Shown: positions 1-8,284, counted from the first letter of the stretch. The stretch: DNA of 11,176 bases from Armatimonadota bacterium (GCA_022708765.1 JAKIYB010000098.1:1-11176), one strand, 5' to 3'. The notes: generated by a model from the sequence alone, not told the origin. Numbers and translations are program-made.

Positions 1-19
1 GGGGCGGTAAGGTTCAGCA

Positions 20-673
20 CTATCGCTTAAATTGTGCCAACTTCCGGTCATGCCCGAAAACGACTAAAATATCGCCTTCTTTGAGCGACGTGCTCGGGTT
101 GGGGGCGGTGATGATTTTCTCGCCGGATTTGACGAGTAGCACCTGCAAGCCGTAGCGATTCGGGAGTTGTAGTTCTTCCAGTGTATGACCGAGCCAGCCG
201 CGCGGAGCGGTGATTTCCTCGATGCCGAAGTCGCCGGGTACGTCCATGTAGTCGAGCATCTGGGTGGTGGTGGAGACCATGTGCGCGAGGCGCCTGCCCA
301 TATCGCGCTCCGGCTGTACGATCTGGTCAGCGCCGATGCGCTCAAGAATTTTGCGCTGCTGGTCGGTGAGCGCCTTGCAGATGATGTAGCGCGCGCCCAG
401 TTCCTTCAGGTTGAGGGTAATGAGGACGCTCTCTTCCAGGTCGGAGCCGCGGCCGACGATACACACATCGTAGGTGGGGATCTCCAGCGTGCGCAGCGCC
501 TCCAGGTTCGTCGGGTCCATCTCCACGGCGTTGCTGAGCAGAGGCGCGGCGCGCTGCACCACGTCGGGGTTCGTATCCACGCCTACCACCTCGTGTCCGA
601 GATGCGCCAGTTCCAGCGCCAGGCTTTCACCAAAGTAGCCGAGTCCAATGACGACGATACTTAGAGTTGCCAT
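20..673 (-). CDS. ktrA: KtrA/TrkA-type potassium channel regulatory subunit (RCK domain)
   Basis: Cytoplasmic gating subunit of a K+ uptake system; RCK proteins form an octameric ring under the membrane channel and open or close it on binding ATP/ADP or NAD(H). The 217-residue length is that of single-unit KtrA rather than double-unit E. coli TrkA. The RCK_N Rossmann fold covers about residues 4-125: the glycine motif GLGYFG lies near residues 10-15 and an acidic residue ends beta-2 (VVGVDTN). An RCK_C domain covers about 140-217, ending in the typical KEGDILVVFG segment. The ATG at 673 has a GGAGG Shine-Dalgarno 7 nt upstream. The gene starts 18 nt after the ktrB stop, so the two are almost certainly co-transcribed. 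Family assignment is secure; ktrA versus trkA naming rests on length and on the KtrB-like partner. Confidence 0.95.
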   Translation of the reverse strand: MATLSIVVIGLGYFGESLALELAHLGHEVVGVDTNPDVVQRAAPLLSNAVEMDPTNLEALRTLEIPTYDVCIVGRGSDLEESVLITLNLKELGARYIICKALTDQQRKILERIGADQIVQPERDMGRRLAHMVSTTTQMLDYMDVPGDFGIEEITAPRGWLGHTLEELQLPNRYGLQVLLVKSGEKIITAPNPSTSLKEGDILVVFGHDRKLAQFKR

Positions 674-691
674 ATGCGATCCTCCAGGAAG

Positions 692-2110
692 CTACCCGAC
701 CACGACCGGTTCTTCCGGCAGACGCCGGAGCGGGGAATTCCACTGCCGGGCGAAGACGTAGAAAAACGTCAGCGGACCCAGGCGGCCAATGAACATGGCC
801 AGGATGATGAGTATGCGGGACACGGGCGCGAGGGTGGGGGTAATGCCCGCGCTCAAGCCCACGGTGCCGAAAGCGGAGAATACTTCAAACATCAGGTCAC
901 CATAGCGCGCCATCGCCGTATCGCCATGATGGACGTTGGGCAGCGTGATCTCGGTGAAACTGATACCGAGTACGACAAGGAAGGCGGCTAGCAGGTAAAT
1001 GCTGGTGAGTGACAGCGCCAGCCGCACGAGTTCGCCGGAGATGCGCCGACGATAGGCTTCGATATCACGGCGATTGCGTATAAGGGTGATGATGGCGAGG
1101 ATGATAATGGCTACCGTGGTAGTTTTGATGCCGCCGCCCGTGCTGTCAGGCGACGCCCCGATGACCATCAGCATACCCAGCCAAAAGAGCGTGGGCGGCG
1201 ACACCGCGGTGAGGTCCACCGGGCTGAAGCCCGCGGTGCGGGGCGTGACGGACATGAACCATGCCGTCGTGAGTCGCTGCCAGACATTGTCCAGCGCCCC
1301 GAGCGTAGCCTCGGAGCGCCACTCAAAGAACAGGAAGAGAACCATGCCTGTGAGGATGAGGATGCCGGACATGCTTAGCGCGAGTTTTGAGTGCAGGCTC
1401 AATCGTGATTTCTGGAAGATATGCCCCACTTCCAGCAGGACGCCGAAACCGATGCCGCCCAGAATGATAAGGATGCCGAGAATGATGAGCAGACCAATAT
1501 CCGTGCGAAACGCAGGAAAGGAGAGACCCAAAAAGCCCGGTGCCAGATCAAAACCGGCGTTACAGAAACCGGAGACACTGTAAAAGATGCCTTCATACAG
1601 GGCGTGTCCCCAAGTGTAGCCATGATAAAAGTGAAAGCGCAGCATGAGCAGCAGCGCGCCGATGCCTTCGATGAGCAGCGTACCAATGGCAATGACGCGA
1701 AGCAACTGGGTGGCGTCGTGCAGGCGCACAAGGCCGTGCGACTCACGCAGCGCTAGCCGCGCGCGTATGCCTATCCGCAGTCCCAACGCCATGGCGATGA
1801 CGGTGGCGAGGGTCATATACCCCAACGCCCCCACCTGGATGAGCAGCAGAATGACGATCTGGCCGAAACGCGTCCAGCTCTCGGCGGTGCTTACCGTCAC
1901 CAGGCCCGTGACACAGGTGGCGGAGGTGGCGGTGAAAAGGCAATCCAGCACACCGACGGAGACGCCAGGCTGTTGCGATACAGGCAGGCAGAGCAGCAGC
2001 GTACCCACCAGAATGACGGAAAGGAAACCGAGGGCGATCAGTTGAACGGACGATAGACGGTGGCGGGTTGGGCGGCTCACGGACGCATCAATAATTACGG
2101 TCTGTGGCAA
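692..2110 (-). CDS. ktrB: KtrB/TrkH-family potassium uptake channel subunit, TTG start
   Basis: Integral membrane K+ channel-like transporter, the pore partner of KtrA; KtrB systems are typically Na+-dependent. All four pore-loop signatures are visible in order: TCVTGLV, SGFCNAGFD, TPRTAGF and FGTVGLSAG, each with the conserved selectivity-filter glycine. The cytoplasmic STGGGIKTTT segment typical of the family lies between pores 3 and 4. The frame stays open upstream to 2272, but that region would overlap the preceding gene and contain its own promoter and a perfect palindrome. I therefore place the start at the TTG at 2110, which has GGAG 9 nt upstream and gives 472 residues, normal for KtrB. 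The alternative ATG at 2200 would add 30 residues unlike the family. The GTG at about 2080 is also possible. First gene of the ktrBA unit. Confidence 0.93.
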   Translation of the reverse strand: MPQTVIIDASVSRPTRHRLSSVQLIALGFLSVILVGTLLLCLPVSQQPGVSVGVLDCLFTATSATCVTGLVTVSTAESWTRFGQIVILLLIQVGALGYMTLATVIAMALGLRIGIRARLALRESHGLVRLHDATQLLRVIAIGTLLIEGIGALLLMLRFHFYHGYTWGHALYEGIFYSVSGFCNAGFDLAPGFLGLSFPAFRTDIGLLIILGILIILGGIGFGVLLEVGHIFQKSRLSLHSKLALSMSGILILTGMVLFLFFEWRSEATLGALDNVWQRLTTAWFMSVTPRTAGFSPVDLTAVSPPTLFWLGMLMVIGASPDSTGGGIKTTTVAIIILAIITLIRNRRDIEAYRRRISGELVRLALSLTSIYLLAAFLVVLGISFTEITLPNVHHGDTAMARYGDLMFEVFSAFGTVGLSAGITPTLAPVSRILIILAMFIGRLGPLTFFYVFARQWNSPLRRLPEEPVVVG

Positions 2111-2154
2111 CGTCAGGTGCTCCGGATGGAAGATATGGATTGTGCCATGCGGTA

Positions 2155-2183
2155 AGTATAACGCGTTCCCAAAGGGAGGGCAA
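2155..2183 (-). promoter_or_regulatory. Predicted sigma70-like promoter of ktrBA
   Basis: On the minus strand, TTGCCC (2178-2183, 4 of 6 to consensus) is followed by exactly 17 nt and TATACT (2155-2160, 5 of 6). Transcription would start near 2148 and leave a leader of about 40 nt before the TTG start of ktrB. The -35 element lies in the centre of a perfect palindrome, so repressor binding there would block it. Prediction from sequence only. Confidence 0.5.
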
Positions 2184-2198
2184 CGGCTCTTTGGGAAC
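2165..2198. repeat. Perfect 10-bp inverted repeat between the hypothetical gene and ktrB
   Basis: Arms GTTCCCAAAG (2165-2174) and CTTTGGGAAC (2189-2198) are perfectly complementary around a 14-nt centre. The repeat lies 37 nt past the stop of the upstream minus-strand gene and overlaps the -35 and spacer of the predicted ktrBA promoter. It could be an operator for a dimeric regulator or an RNA hairpin ending the upstream transcript. No clean T-run follows on the minus strand (GCGTTATACTTACC), which favours an operator but does not exclude a weak terminator. Confidence 0.6.
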
Positions 2199-2234
2199 AT
2201 TTCTTTGCTAACGCGATGCGACCGGCTGCCAGTG

Positions 2235-2822
2235 TCAGCCACCCGTGATGCGGCGATGGCGTTCCGGTTCAATTATCTCCAGCGCGTTTTCCTCCGTAAG
2301 ACCAACCATGTAATGGACTTCATTTCCCGTGCGCGCCTTGTAGGCTTCCAGCGTCTGGATAATCTGCTGCTGGCGCCGCGGGGTGTCGTTCGGACCTTGT
2401 ATGTAGTAGGGCATACCGTCCTTGCCGAAGGTGAAGGAAGCGTCCGGGTCCGGGGTGATGCCCTGCAGCACCTCACGACAGAGACGATAGTCCGGGTGCG
2501 GTTCAAAGCCAATCCCACGCGCCCATGCCACCAGCGCGATAGTATACGCCTTCAGGTAACCCGGCGTCACCGGTTCCAATGGCTCCCGCGCGGCGAAACG
2601 CCGGACAATCTGGTTGTATCCCATCTCATTTTCGCCGAAGGGGAAGCAGTCTTTCACTCCCAGGCAATAGTGATCGCAGAGGAAGACCGCGCCGGCGATG
2701 ATGTTGCTGGTAGATTTCCGCGCCAGGACCATGTTGCCCATGCCCTCATCGTCTACCATATGCGAGAAAAAGGCCTGATACGGCGCGCAGGAAAAATACA
2801 TGCGCATCTGGTTCTTATTCAT
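2235..2822 (-). CDS. Conserved protein of unknown function, 195 aa
   Basis: I do not recognise a characterised family. It has no signal peptide or clear membrane segment and is probably cytoplasmic. Visible features: a stretch with GMGNMVLARK near residues 27-36, a hydrophobic strand leading into FLCDHYCLGVKDCF (about 47-60), a helix ending ARGIGFEPHPDY (about 101-112), and a C-terminal block FTFGKDGMPYYIQGPND (about 130-146). From memory, the combination of xCLGVKD, GFEPHPDY and FGKDGxPxYxxGP recurs in uncharacterised bacterial proteins; this was not checked by search. The ATG at 2822 has GAGGTG 5 nt upstream and a TATAAT just before it, so it likely has its own promoter. It follows the lyase gene and precedes ktrB on the same strand, but promoters on both sides suggest it is transcribed alone. 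Confidence 0.85.
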   Translation of the reverse strand: MNKNQMRMYFSCAPYQAFFSHMVDDEGMGNMVLARKSTSNIIAGAVFLCDHYCLGVKDCFPFGENEMGYNQIVRRFAAREPLEPVTPGYLKAYTIALVAWARGIGFEPHPDYRLCREVLQGITPDPDASFTFGKDGMPYYIQGPNDTPRRQQQIIQTLEAYKARTGNEVHYMVGLTEENALEIIEPERHRRITGG

Positions 2823-2827
2823 CTCAA

Positions 2828-2846
2828 CACCTCAACGCCTATTATA
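2828..2846 (-). promoter_or_regulatory. -10 box and Shine-Dalgarno of the 195-aa gene
   Basis: On the minus strand a perfect TATAAT (2841-2846) is followed by GAGGTG (2828-2833) and the ATG at 2822. Transcription would start about 2834, giving a leader of only about 12 nt that is nearly all Shine-Dalgarno. No good -35 is seen at 16-18 nt (best TTTATG, 3 of 6), so activation by another factor is possible. Confidence 0.45.
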
Positions 2847-2854
2847 TGACTGAC

Positions 2855-2913
2855 GCTTTTCATCATAAAGAGAGGAGCGCTCCCTCACGGAAACGCTCCC
2901 TGTCATGAAAAGC
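2855..2913. repeat. Nested inverted repeat upstream of the 195-aa gene
   Basis: Outer arms GCTTTTCAT (2855-2863) and ATGAAAAGC (2905-2913) are a perfect 9-bp match. Inside them GGAGCG (2874-2879) pairs with CGCTCC (2894-2899). The whole structure ends just before the -10 of the 195-aa gene and overlaps the tail of the terminator-like hairpin at 2912-2927. It may be part of lyase-gene transcript termination or an operator region. Confidence 0.5.
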
Positions 2914-2927
2914 AACAACGCTGTTGC
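2907..2927 (-). terminator. Candidate intrinsic terminator after the lyase-like gene
   Basis: On the minus strand, a few bases after the TGA at 2932, GCAACA and TGTTGC form a perfect 6-bp stem with a GCGT loop (2912-2927). It is followed at once by TTTTC. The stem is short and the U-tract brief, so it is a weak or moderate terminator. Confidence 0.45.
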
Positions 2928-2931
2928 GTGG

Positions 2932-5307
2932 TCATTCAAAGATATCCGGCTGTGCCGCCGGCTTGATGGCGATGCTGTGCTTGCCGGCGAGTACTGGGAG
3001 AGCCAGATAATCGTTGCTGAAGCCGGGGGCCCATCCGGTGCCGTCAATCCAGAGCGTGGTAAGACCGCGTTCAAAGTGCGGGTGGGCAGCGTAGATCATC
3101 CGCTCGCGGCCATCGGTGATGCCGTGCAAACCATCGGCGTCGTAGGTAAGATCGAACGGGCCTTCACCCCAGATAAGATATTTCCCGTAACCCACTTTCC
3201 CTTTGCCCGGACCGAGTACCAGGCGGGCGCCGCCGTTCGGCAGCGGTTGCACCCCGCCGGATGTCCCTTCGAAGATGATGCCTTCGCCGGTTTTTAACAG
3301 CTTCGGATCATCGGCCTTCACGGCATACTTCGGCGCCGGCAGCATTATTGTTCCGGGTTTTAGCTTCGTCGTCGGGATAACGAGTTCGAAGGGAGCGGCA
3401 CCGCGATACACCGTGCCGCGATACCCCACTTCACCACTCCCATCAGCCGCGGTGAGGATGAGGTGCACCTCGTTCGGATAGACGCGCACCGCACCCGCGC
3501 GGCCCGCGAAACGGATGCCGCCGGCGTCGTAGGTCATGTTCGCATCGCCGCCACTCAAGAAGGCATAATCCGTACCTTCCACCGTCACGACTTTCACCGC
3601 GCCGGCGGCAAGCTGGGTGTAGGCGGGCAGAGCTTCCGCGGGCTTGCGCGGATAGAGAACGACCAGGTACTCGTCATTCTCGCCGGCCGGCACCTGTGCC
3701 ACGGTAATATGCTCAATCTGCGGCACGCCGGGCTGCGCTTTCTCCCATAATGTTTTGTTCTGATTGTAAATGTAAAGGCCGGATTTGCCGTTGATAAGCT
3801 CCGGCTTGATGTTTTCCGGCTGCAGGAACGTCGCGTGCAGGTTCGCATCCCACGGCGACTGAATTTCCACCGTCTGGCCGACCAGCTTCACGCGCTCCGG
3901 CGCAACAGAGCCGCGCAGGTGCCACCACTTTAGCTGCTTTGATCCGGCGAATGTGTCGCGCATGATGAAGTAGTTCGGGCCTGCCGCTGCTTTGCCTTTA
4001 AGGAAGAGCACCTGGCGCGTCCAGCGGACGGCGTCCGCCGTCGGGTTGGACAGGTTATCGGCGCTGGAGGACAGATTCCAGGTATCGGTGCACGAGTAGT
4101 CACCCCAGCCGCGCAGATAGTCCACCGAGGCGCCGGTGAAGACTTCATTCACGTTGCTTTCCAGCCCACCACCCGGCCAGCCGCCATGGTCAGAGGGCTT
4201 GCCGAAGCGGATGCGGTTGTAGATGTCGCCTTTCGTGGCGGCCAGTCCTTTCGCACCACCCCAGCCGTTGTCGTTATCCTGGTGGTTGACATACGCGCGC
4301 AACGGTTCCGGCGAGAGGGGCGCGCCTTTGCCGTAGATGACGAAATCGCCCTGGTTCGGGTCGCAATGGCTGACCATGTAGCCCTGGCGGTAACCGAAAT
4401 AGGTCTCGTCAGGATCGCCGGCGTGCGCGCGGAAGATGGCGCCGAAACCGGGATACCAACTGCTGGCGAGCAAGTTGGCCGGCACCTCGCCGGGTTTCAG
4501 ATTTTTCGCCAGGCTGTCGGCGTGCAGCACCAGCCGATTATGCAGTTCGAAGCCATGGCCGCCGCTCATTGGCCGGCTCATCTGGTCCCATGCCCACGCC
4601 AGGCCAGCGGCGCTTTTGGGGTCGAGGTTGCGTAGCACCACGCCCGCCGGCAGCGCGTAACAGGCGCTGTTCACGCCGCTGTGGCCGTAACCGGGCACGA
4701 TGCGGGCGTTAAAGCGCGGATCTTTCGGGGTCAGCAGATTCACCGCCCATAGCGGTACGGACGCCACCTGCCGCTTGAGCGATTCGGAGGCACGTCCGCT
4801 ATTATCGAGCGTCACCACCGCCTGTAGCAGGCCGGGCACCGCGGCTTCATAGTAGGTAATCAACTCGCCCCAGGCACCTTTCGGAGCGGCGCCGGTGGTG
4901 AGTTTATAGGTGGTATACTGCGCGGAGACATCCAGCCACTGCTTCGCCATCGGGTGGTCGGGGATGAGCGCCGCGACGTGCGGCAAGACCAGGAAGCGGT
5001 TGGCGGGCATATTCGGGTTGCCCTGGTGGATGCCGGAAGCGCGACTGTTGGCATCCGCCTCGGTGACGGCATAAGCGCACGCGGCAATGCAGGCGCGCAC
5101 GCGTTTCCGTAACGCCGCTGGCATGCCCTGCCACGCCAGCGCCTCATCGGCGTGAAGCGTCCACCCCGCCGCCTGCTCCTGACGATAGTGCGAGGCCCAG
5201 GGGATGCGCGAATCACCGCCGCCGTAAAGCATGTAAATGGCGTGCCCGCCCGGGCTGCCGCCGTCCAGATGCCCGTAGGCGTAATCATCCGCTGCGCCAG
5301 CGTCCAT
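2932..5307 (-). pseudogene. C-terminal part of frameshifted heparinase II/III-like secreted protein
   Basis: This frame carries the second two thirds of a large polysaccharide-lyase-like protein whose N-terminus is encoded upstream in another frame. It opens with AYGHLDGGSPGGHAIYM, which has no signal peptide or start context of its own; the nominal ATG at 5307 is probably artificial. A helical (alpha/alpha-toroid-like) region covers about residues 10-285. From about 292 it enters a beta-rich region resembling the heparinase II/III C-terminal domain: FRAHAGDPDETYFGYRQG, then SHCDPNQGDFVIYGKG (313-328). The His-x-Asp and following Asp-Phe resemble the family's HxHxDxGsF-type strand. The remaining 400 or so residues look like beta-sandwich domains. 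Such proteins act outside the cell or in the periplasm on acidic polysaccharides; the substrate cannot be told. Family call is moderate; exact PL family unassigned. Confidence 0.75.
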
Positions 5308-6761
5308 GCTTGCTCGGTGTTGCCGCTTACATCGGAAAACCTTTCCAGCGTGTCCTTGAAAGCGTGCATCGCGAGGGTGCTCTTTGCCGCTGCCAGTTCC
5401 TTGGCGGCGAAAGGGAGCCGTGGATAACTGACCGTCTGGTCTTCAGACCAGTCGAGCACCCAATCCTTGTAATCATTCAGCGTCACATGGCCATACGCCA
5501 ACCGGGCTTCCCAGAGCGCTTCCAGCGACTTGGGCAGCGGACCGAGCAGCAGGCCCCATTGCCGGCGCACCAGCGTAGACGGCAGGCTTTTATCGAACTC
5601 GCCGGTGTGCAGATAGGTGCCGGGATGGCGCGGCGCGGTCAGCGGCACGGTGAAGAAGACCGGCCCGCCCGCCGCTTGCTTCACCCGGCAGGAGATGTGG
5701 GATTGCTGTCCGTTACGCCAGCTTCCCGCGTGCAGGGGAATCAGGCCGACGCCGCCGCGATGCTGGGACGACAGATCGCCTTCGCGCATGAGCAGTGTAT
5801 ACCAGGCTGAATCGCTCCAGACGTACCAGGCGGCGACGCCGAATAAATCCTGCTCCTCCGCTGGCTTCGCCAGTCGGTTCAGCGTGCCCTTGTTCGGTTG
5901 CGAGGTTGGCGGGGCGATTCCGGCACCGGTGAGCAATTTCACCACTTCAGGATCGGTGGGCGTCGGGTTACGTTCTGTGAAGCGGTAGATGATGTCGGGC
6001 TGCCAGCCGCGCGGGTCCGGGGAGGAGAGGAAAAACTCCGCGCGAATCATCGGCGACTCGATTAACCTTGTATCCGCCTCCTCGGCGATGAAGAGCATCG
6101 GCGCTTCTGCTTCCAGCCGCGCGCGCACGGTGTAGTAGCCGCCATTTGTCAACGCGTACCGCACCCGTGCCTCAGTGAAGAGCGGTCCGTCGGTCAGGAC
6201 CGACGTTTCGATACCCGTCACCAGTGGCGCGTTCTCGCCATCCACGGTGAAGCGGCTGCCGCCAGTCCAGCCGCCGCTCGCGAGCGTATAGCCCTGAATC
6301 GGTCCTGGTATGGTGGTCAGCGCTTTGGGTTCATCGAGTATCGCGCTCGCAGGCAGGCGCACCGTAGTGAACTTGTTACGGAGCTCAACTGGCCCATTGT
6401 CCGGACGGTTGACGCGGATGCCCAGGCTGAAGGCTTGAGGCTTCGGTGCTCCGGTGCTCAACGTGTAACGCATGGCGCCATACGCGGGCAGTTCGCCATA
6501 AAAGCTCACGCGCGTTGATTTCAAGGAGCCGTCGGCGTAGGTTATCATTTCGCTAAGCTGGAAGGGCCGCGGTCGCGCGGCGGCATCCAGCAGCACCAGG
6601 CCCGCCGCCGTCGTTTCCCCCCGGGCGAAGGTTACATGGTAATGCAGCAGGTCGCGCCCCCAGTCCTTGCCCAGTACTTCCGCCTGGGTAAAGACGCGTT
6701 CGGCGGCAGGCAGGGACACGCTCATGAGCACGCAGAGCAGTAGAAACCAGCAGCGTTGCAT
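4860..6761 (-). pseudogene. N-terminal part of frameshifted heparinase II/III-like secreted protein
   Basis: Start chosen at the ATG at 6761, which has GGAGG 5 nt upstream and opens a clear Sec signal peptide: MQRC, a hydrophobic core, then SLPAA before ERVF, with cleavage likely after residue 20. Longer upstream starts would bury the signal. Residues 21 to about 330 look beta-rich and secreted; 330-490 continue toward a helical catalytic region. The frame carries plausible protein to about residue 490 (LAQRMIT, near 5285). It then turns into Arg/Pro/Ser-rich out-of-frame translation until a stop at 4860, while the adjacent frame takes over with family-like sequence. Restored by one base, the product would be about 1,276 residues. 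A TATAGT -10-like box lies at 6780-6785 without a clear -35. The UroD-like gene ends 141 nt upstream on the same strand, so co-transcription is possible. Confidence 0.75.
5278..5292 (-). other. Frameshift site joining the two lyase fragments
   Basis: On the minus strand the region reads CGGATGATTACGCCTACGGG. The N-terminal frame gives RMITPTG; the C-terminal frame gives DDYAYGHLDGG. Adding one base after GATTAC would give MITAYGHLDGG and restore one reading frame. No X-XXY-YYZ slippery heptamer is seen, so a lost base in the genome or a sequencing error is likelier than programmed slippage. The exact base cannot be fixed within about 15 nt. Confidence 0.75.
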
Positions 6762-6902
6762 ACGAACCTCCGTATGTTCACTATAAAACATGGCCATTGA
6801 GGGCTTCGACACGGGCGTCCGCCGAACGTTTTCGCCCTCACAACTGCGTGCCCGCGAATGCCGGCTCCGCCAGGCAGGGCGCGACGAGGATGCGACCACG
6901 CA

Positions 6903-7976
6903 TTACCGAAAAGCGTCAGGTTGCCCGAAGGCCAGTATCTCCCCGACGATGACCGGCAGGGTGGCGCGCCAGCGATTGGGCGGGATGTTTTCAGAGAGTT
7001 GGATCATCAACCGGCCGCTGTGACCGCCTTGCGCGAGCAGGTCGCGGGTGATCTGGCGCACGCCTTCCTGGTCATAGAGATGTACCGATGATGGGTAGTT
7101 GATGGCCAGTTGCATGCCCGGCCACTGCGCGATAGCCTCCGCTATGCTGGTGTCGTTGTCCGGCTGTGGGGAGAAGGAATCGAGGCCGCGCAGGCCTGAC
7201 TGACCGATGAGTTCCCACAGCGGCTTCAGATCGCCGTCCATGTGGCAGAAGAGCGGCACATCCTTTTCCGCCAACTGCGCCGAGAACTCCTGGTAATACG
7301 GCAAGCAGAAGCGGGCGAAGAGCGCCGGGCTGGTCATGGAAGCGGTGATGTTGTCGGGAATGCTGGCGTAGACGGAATCGGATAGCGCCACGCAGTTCAT
7401 CACCTGGCGCTGGAGGCGGTCCAGGTGGCCGATGGTGGTCATCACCCGGTCTTCATCCTCGGCGAAGTGCCAGGCGAGATCGGCGATATCCACATATTCC
7501 ACCCACAGCTTCTGCCAGGGATTGCGCAGGCCATTGGTGAAAGGGATGCCGTCCTCGCCCAGCTCCGCCTTCGCCCGCGCCAGCGGTTCGGGGTCGAAGA
7601 CGACACGGATATCGGCAAGGTAGGCGTCGAGGATATCGTAATCCGCCAGCTCTTTCACGAAGTGTTCGCGGGTAGCGCCGGAGCCGTAGGTCGGATCGAA
7701 GCGTATTTCGGCGGTGAGCGTGCCGCGCGGGGTTACCATCGTGCGCCGTTCACCGCGCAGGCCGTCGCGCTCAAATGGTTCGCTCTCGATGCGACAGTGT
7801 TCCTGCTCCAGCCGGTAAACCCACACCCAGCGGATGATGCCGACGTTGTCGCGACCGAGCAGCGACCAGATCTCTTCGTTCGGAATCATCCCGTCATACT
7901 GGGCGAAGGGCACGCGGTCGTGTGGCTCTTCGCGCGCAAAGGCGGTCAGGCGCTGGCGCATCGTCATTGGGGGCAT
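6903..7976 (-). CDS. Uroporphyrinogen decarboxylase-superfamily protein, non-HemE
   Basis: A 357-residue TIM-barrel protein of the UroD/cobalamin-methyltransferase superfamily. The fold is suggested by the C-terminal half: a PDNITASMTSPALF segment (208-221), PYYQEF (226-231), the PLFCHMDGDLKPL strand and helix (241-253), LDSFSPQPDNDTS (265-277) and INYPSSVHL (292-300). The N-terminal RQAGRY signature and catalytic Asp of HemE are absent, so it is not a haem enzyme. The His-x-Cys zinc motif of MtaA-like methyltransferases reads HMD here (245-247), so zinc-thiolate methyl transfer is doubtful. The start at 7976 follows GAGG with 7 nt spacing; the ATGs at codons 4 and 6 are less well placed. It lies directly upstream of the secreted lyase-like gene, as UroD-like genes of unknown function often lie in sugar-utilisation loci. 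Reaction unknown. Confidence 0.85.
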   Translation of the reverse strand: MPPMTMRQRLTAFAREEPHDRVPFAQYDGMIPNEEIWSLLGRDNVGIIRWVWVYRLEQEHCRIESEPFERDGLRGERRTMVTPRGTLTAEIRFDPTYGSGATREHFVKELADYDILDAYLADIRVVFDPEPLARAKAELGEDGIPFTNGLRNPWQKLWVEYVDIADLAWHFAEDEDRVMTTIGHLDRLQRQVMNCVALSDSVYASIPDNITASMTSPALFARFCLPYYQEFSAQLAEKDVPLFCHMDGDLKPLWELIGQSGLRGLDSFSPQPDNDTSIAEAIAQWPGMQLAINYPSSVHLYDQEGVRQITRDLLAQGGHSGRLMIQLSENIPPNRWRATLPVIVGEILAFGQPDAFR

Positions 7977-8092
7977 GGCATCACCTCGGTTGGTATTACC
8001 AGTGATATTCGCGCCCGGCGATGGATTTCCTTGCGCGGCGCGCTTCCGATATCAGCTTCCGAGGGCGCGAAATGCCCTGCCGGAGAAGATGC

Positions 8093-8284
8093 TCAGGCGG
8101 ATTTGTCGGAGGGTTGTTCGTCCTTCGGCTGCGAGAGCGCGCACGAGTCGCCGCAGCAGCCGCAACTTCCGGTGACGGCTGCCCACAACGGCATCAGCCC
8201 AAACAGACCCCACCAGCTTTGCGTGAAGATGCCCATGCCGATGATAGTAATGCCCACCAATGCTTGCAGGATACGGATGACCAT
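8093..8284 (-). CDS. Small Cys-rich DUF2892 (YgaP-tail-like) membrane protein
   Basis: A 63-residue protein with two hydrophobic segments (about 4-20 and 25-40) separated by TQSWWG. This matches the short DUF2892 inner-membrane family, whose members often stand beside or fused to rhodanese domains (E. coli YgaP). The second helix runs into GSCGCCGDSC, four cysteines at 41, 43, 44 and 48. Many relatives have a single CPLY there, so a metal or sulfur-species role is possible but unproven. The C-terminus is a polar tail (SQPKDEQPSDKS). The ATG at 8284 has only a GAGAGA-like purine stretch upstream. It has its own promoter and palindromic sites, and its stop lies 116 nt before the UroD-like gene. 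No rhodanese or ArsR gene is in the window. Confidence 0.8.
   Translation of the reverse strand: MVIRILQALVGITIIGMGIFTQSWWGLFGLMPLWAAVTGSCGCCGDSCALSQPKDEQPSDKSA

Noticed and set aside
185..664. Plus-strand frame opposite ktrA
   Set aside because: Antisense shadow of a complete RCK protein.
2142..2849. A 235-codon open frame on the plus strand opposite the 195-aa gene
   Set aside because: It covers the minus-strand gene and its promoters, has low-complexity Arg/His/Val composition and no Shine-Dalgarno.
5275..5295. Programmed -1 ribosomal frameshifting in the lyase-like gene
   Set aside because: The needed shift is -1 in sense, but there is no slippery heptamer or downstream pseudoknot I can recognise, and no precedent in this family known to me.
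6762..6902. Possible promoter or RNA in the 141-bp gap before the lyase-like gene
   Set aside because: Only an isolated TATAGT is present with no matching -35, and the GC-rich pairings there are short and ambiguous.
8042..8062. Direct repeat GCTTCCGA, two copies 13 bp apart, upstream of the UroD-like gene
   Set aside because: Two 8-bp copies in a gap of about 116 bp are weak evidence, and they are not positioned against a recognisable promoter.
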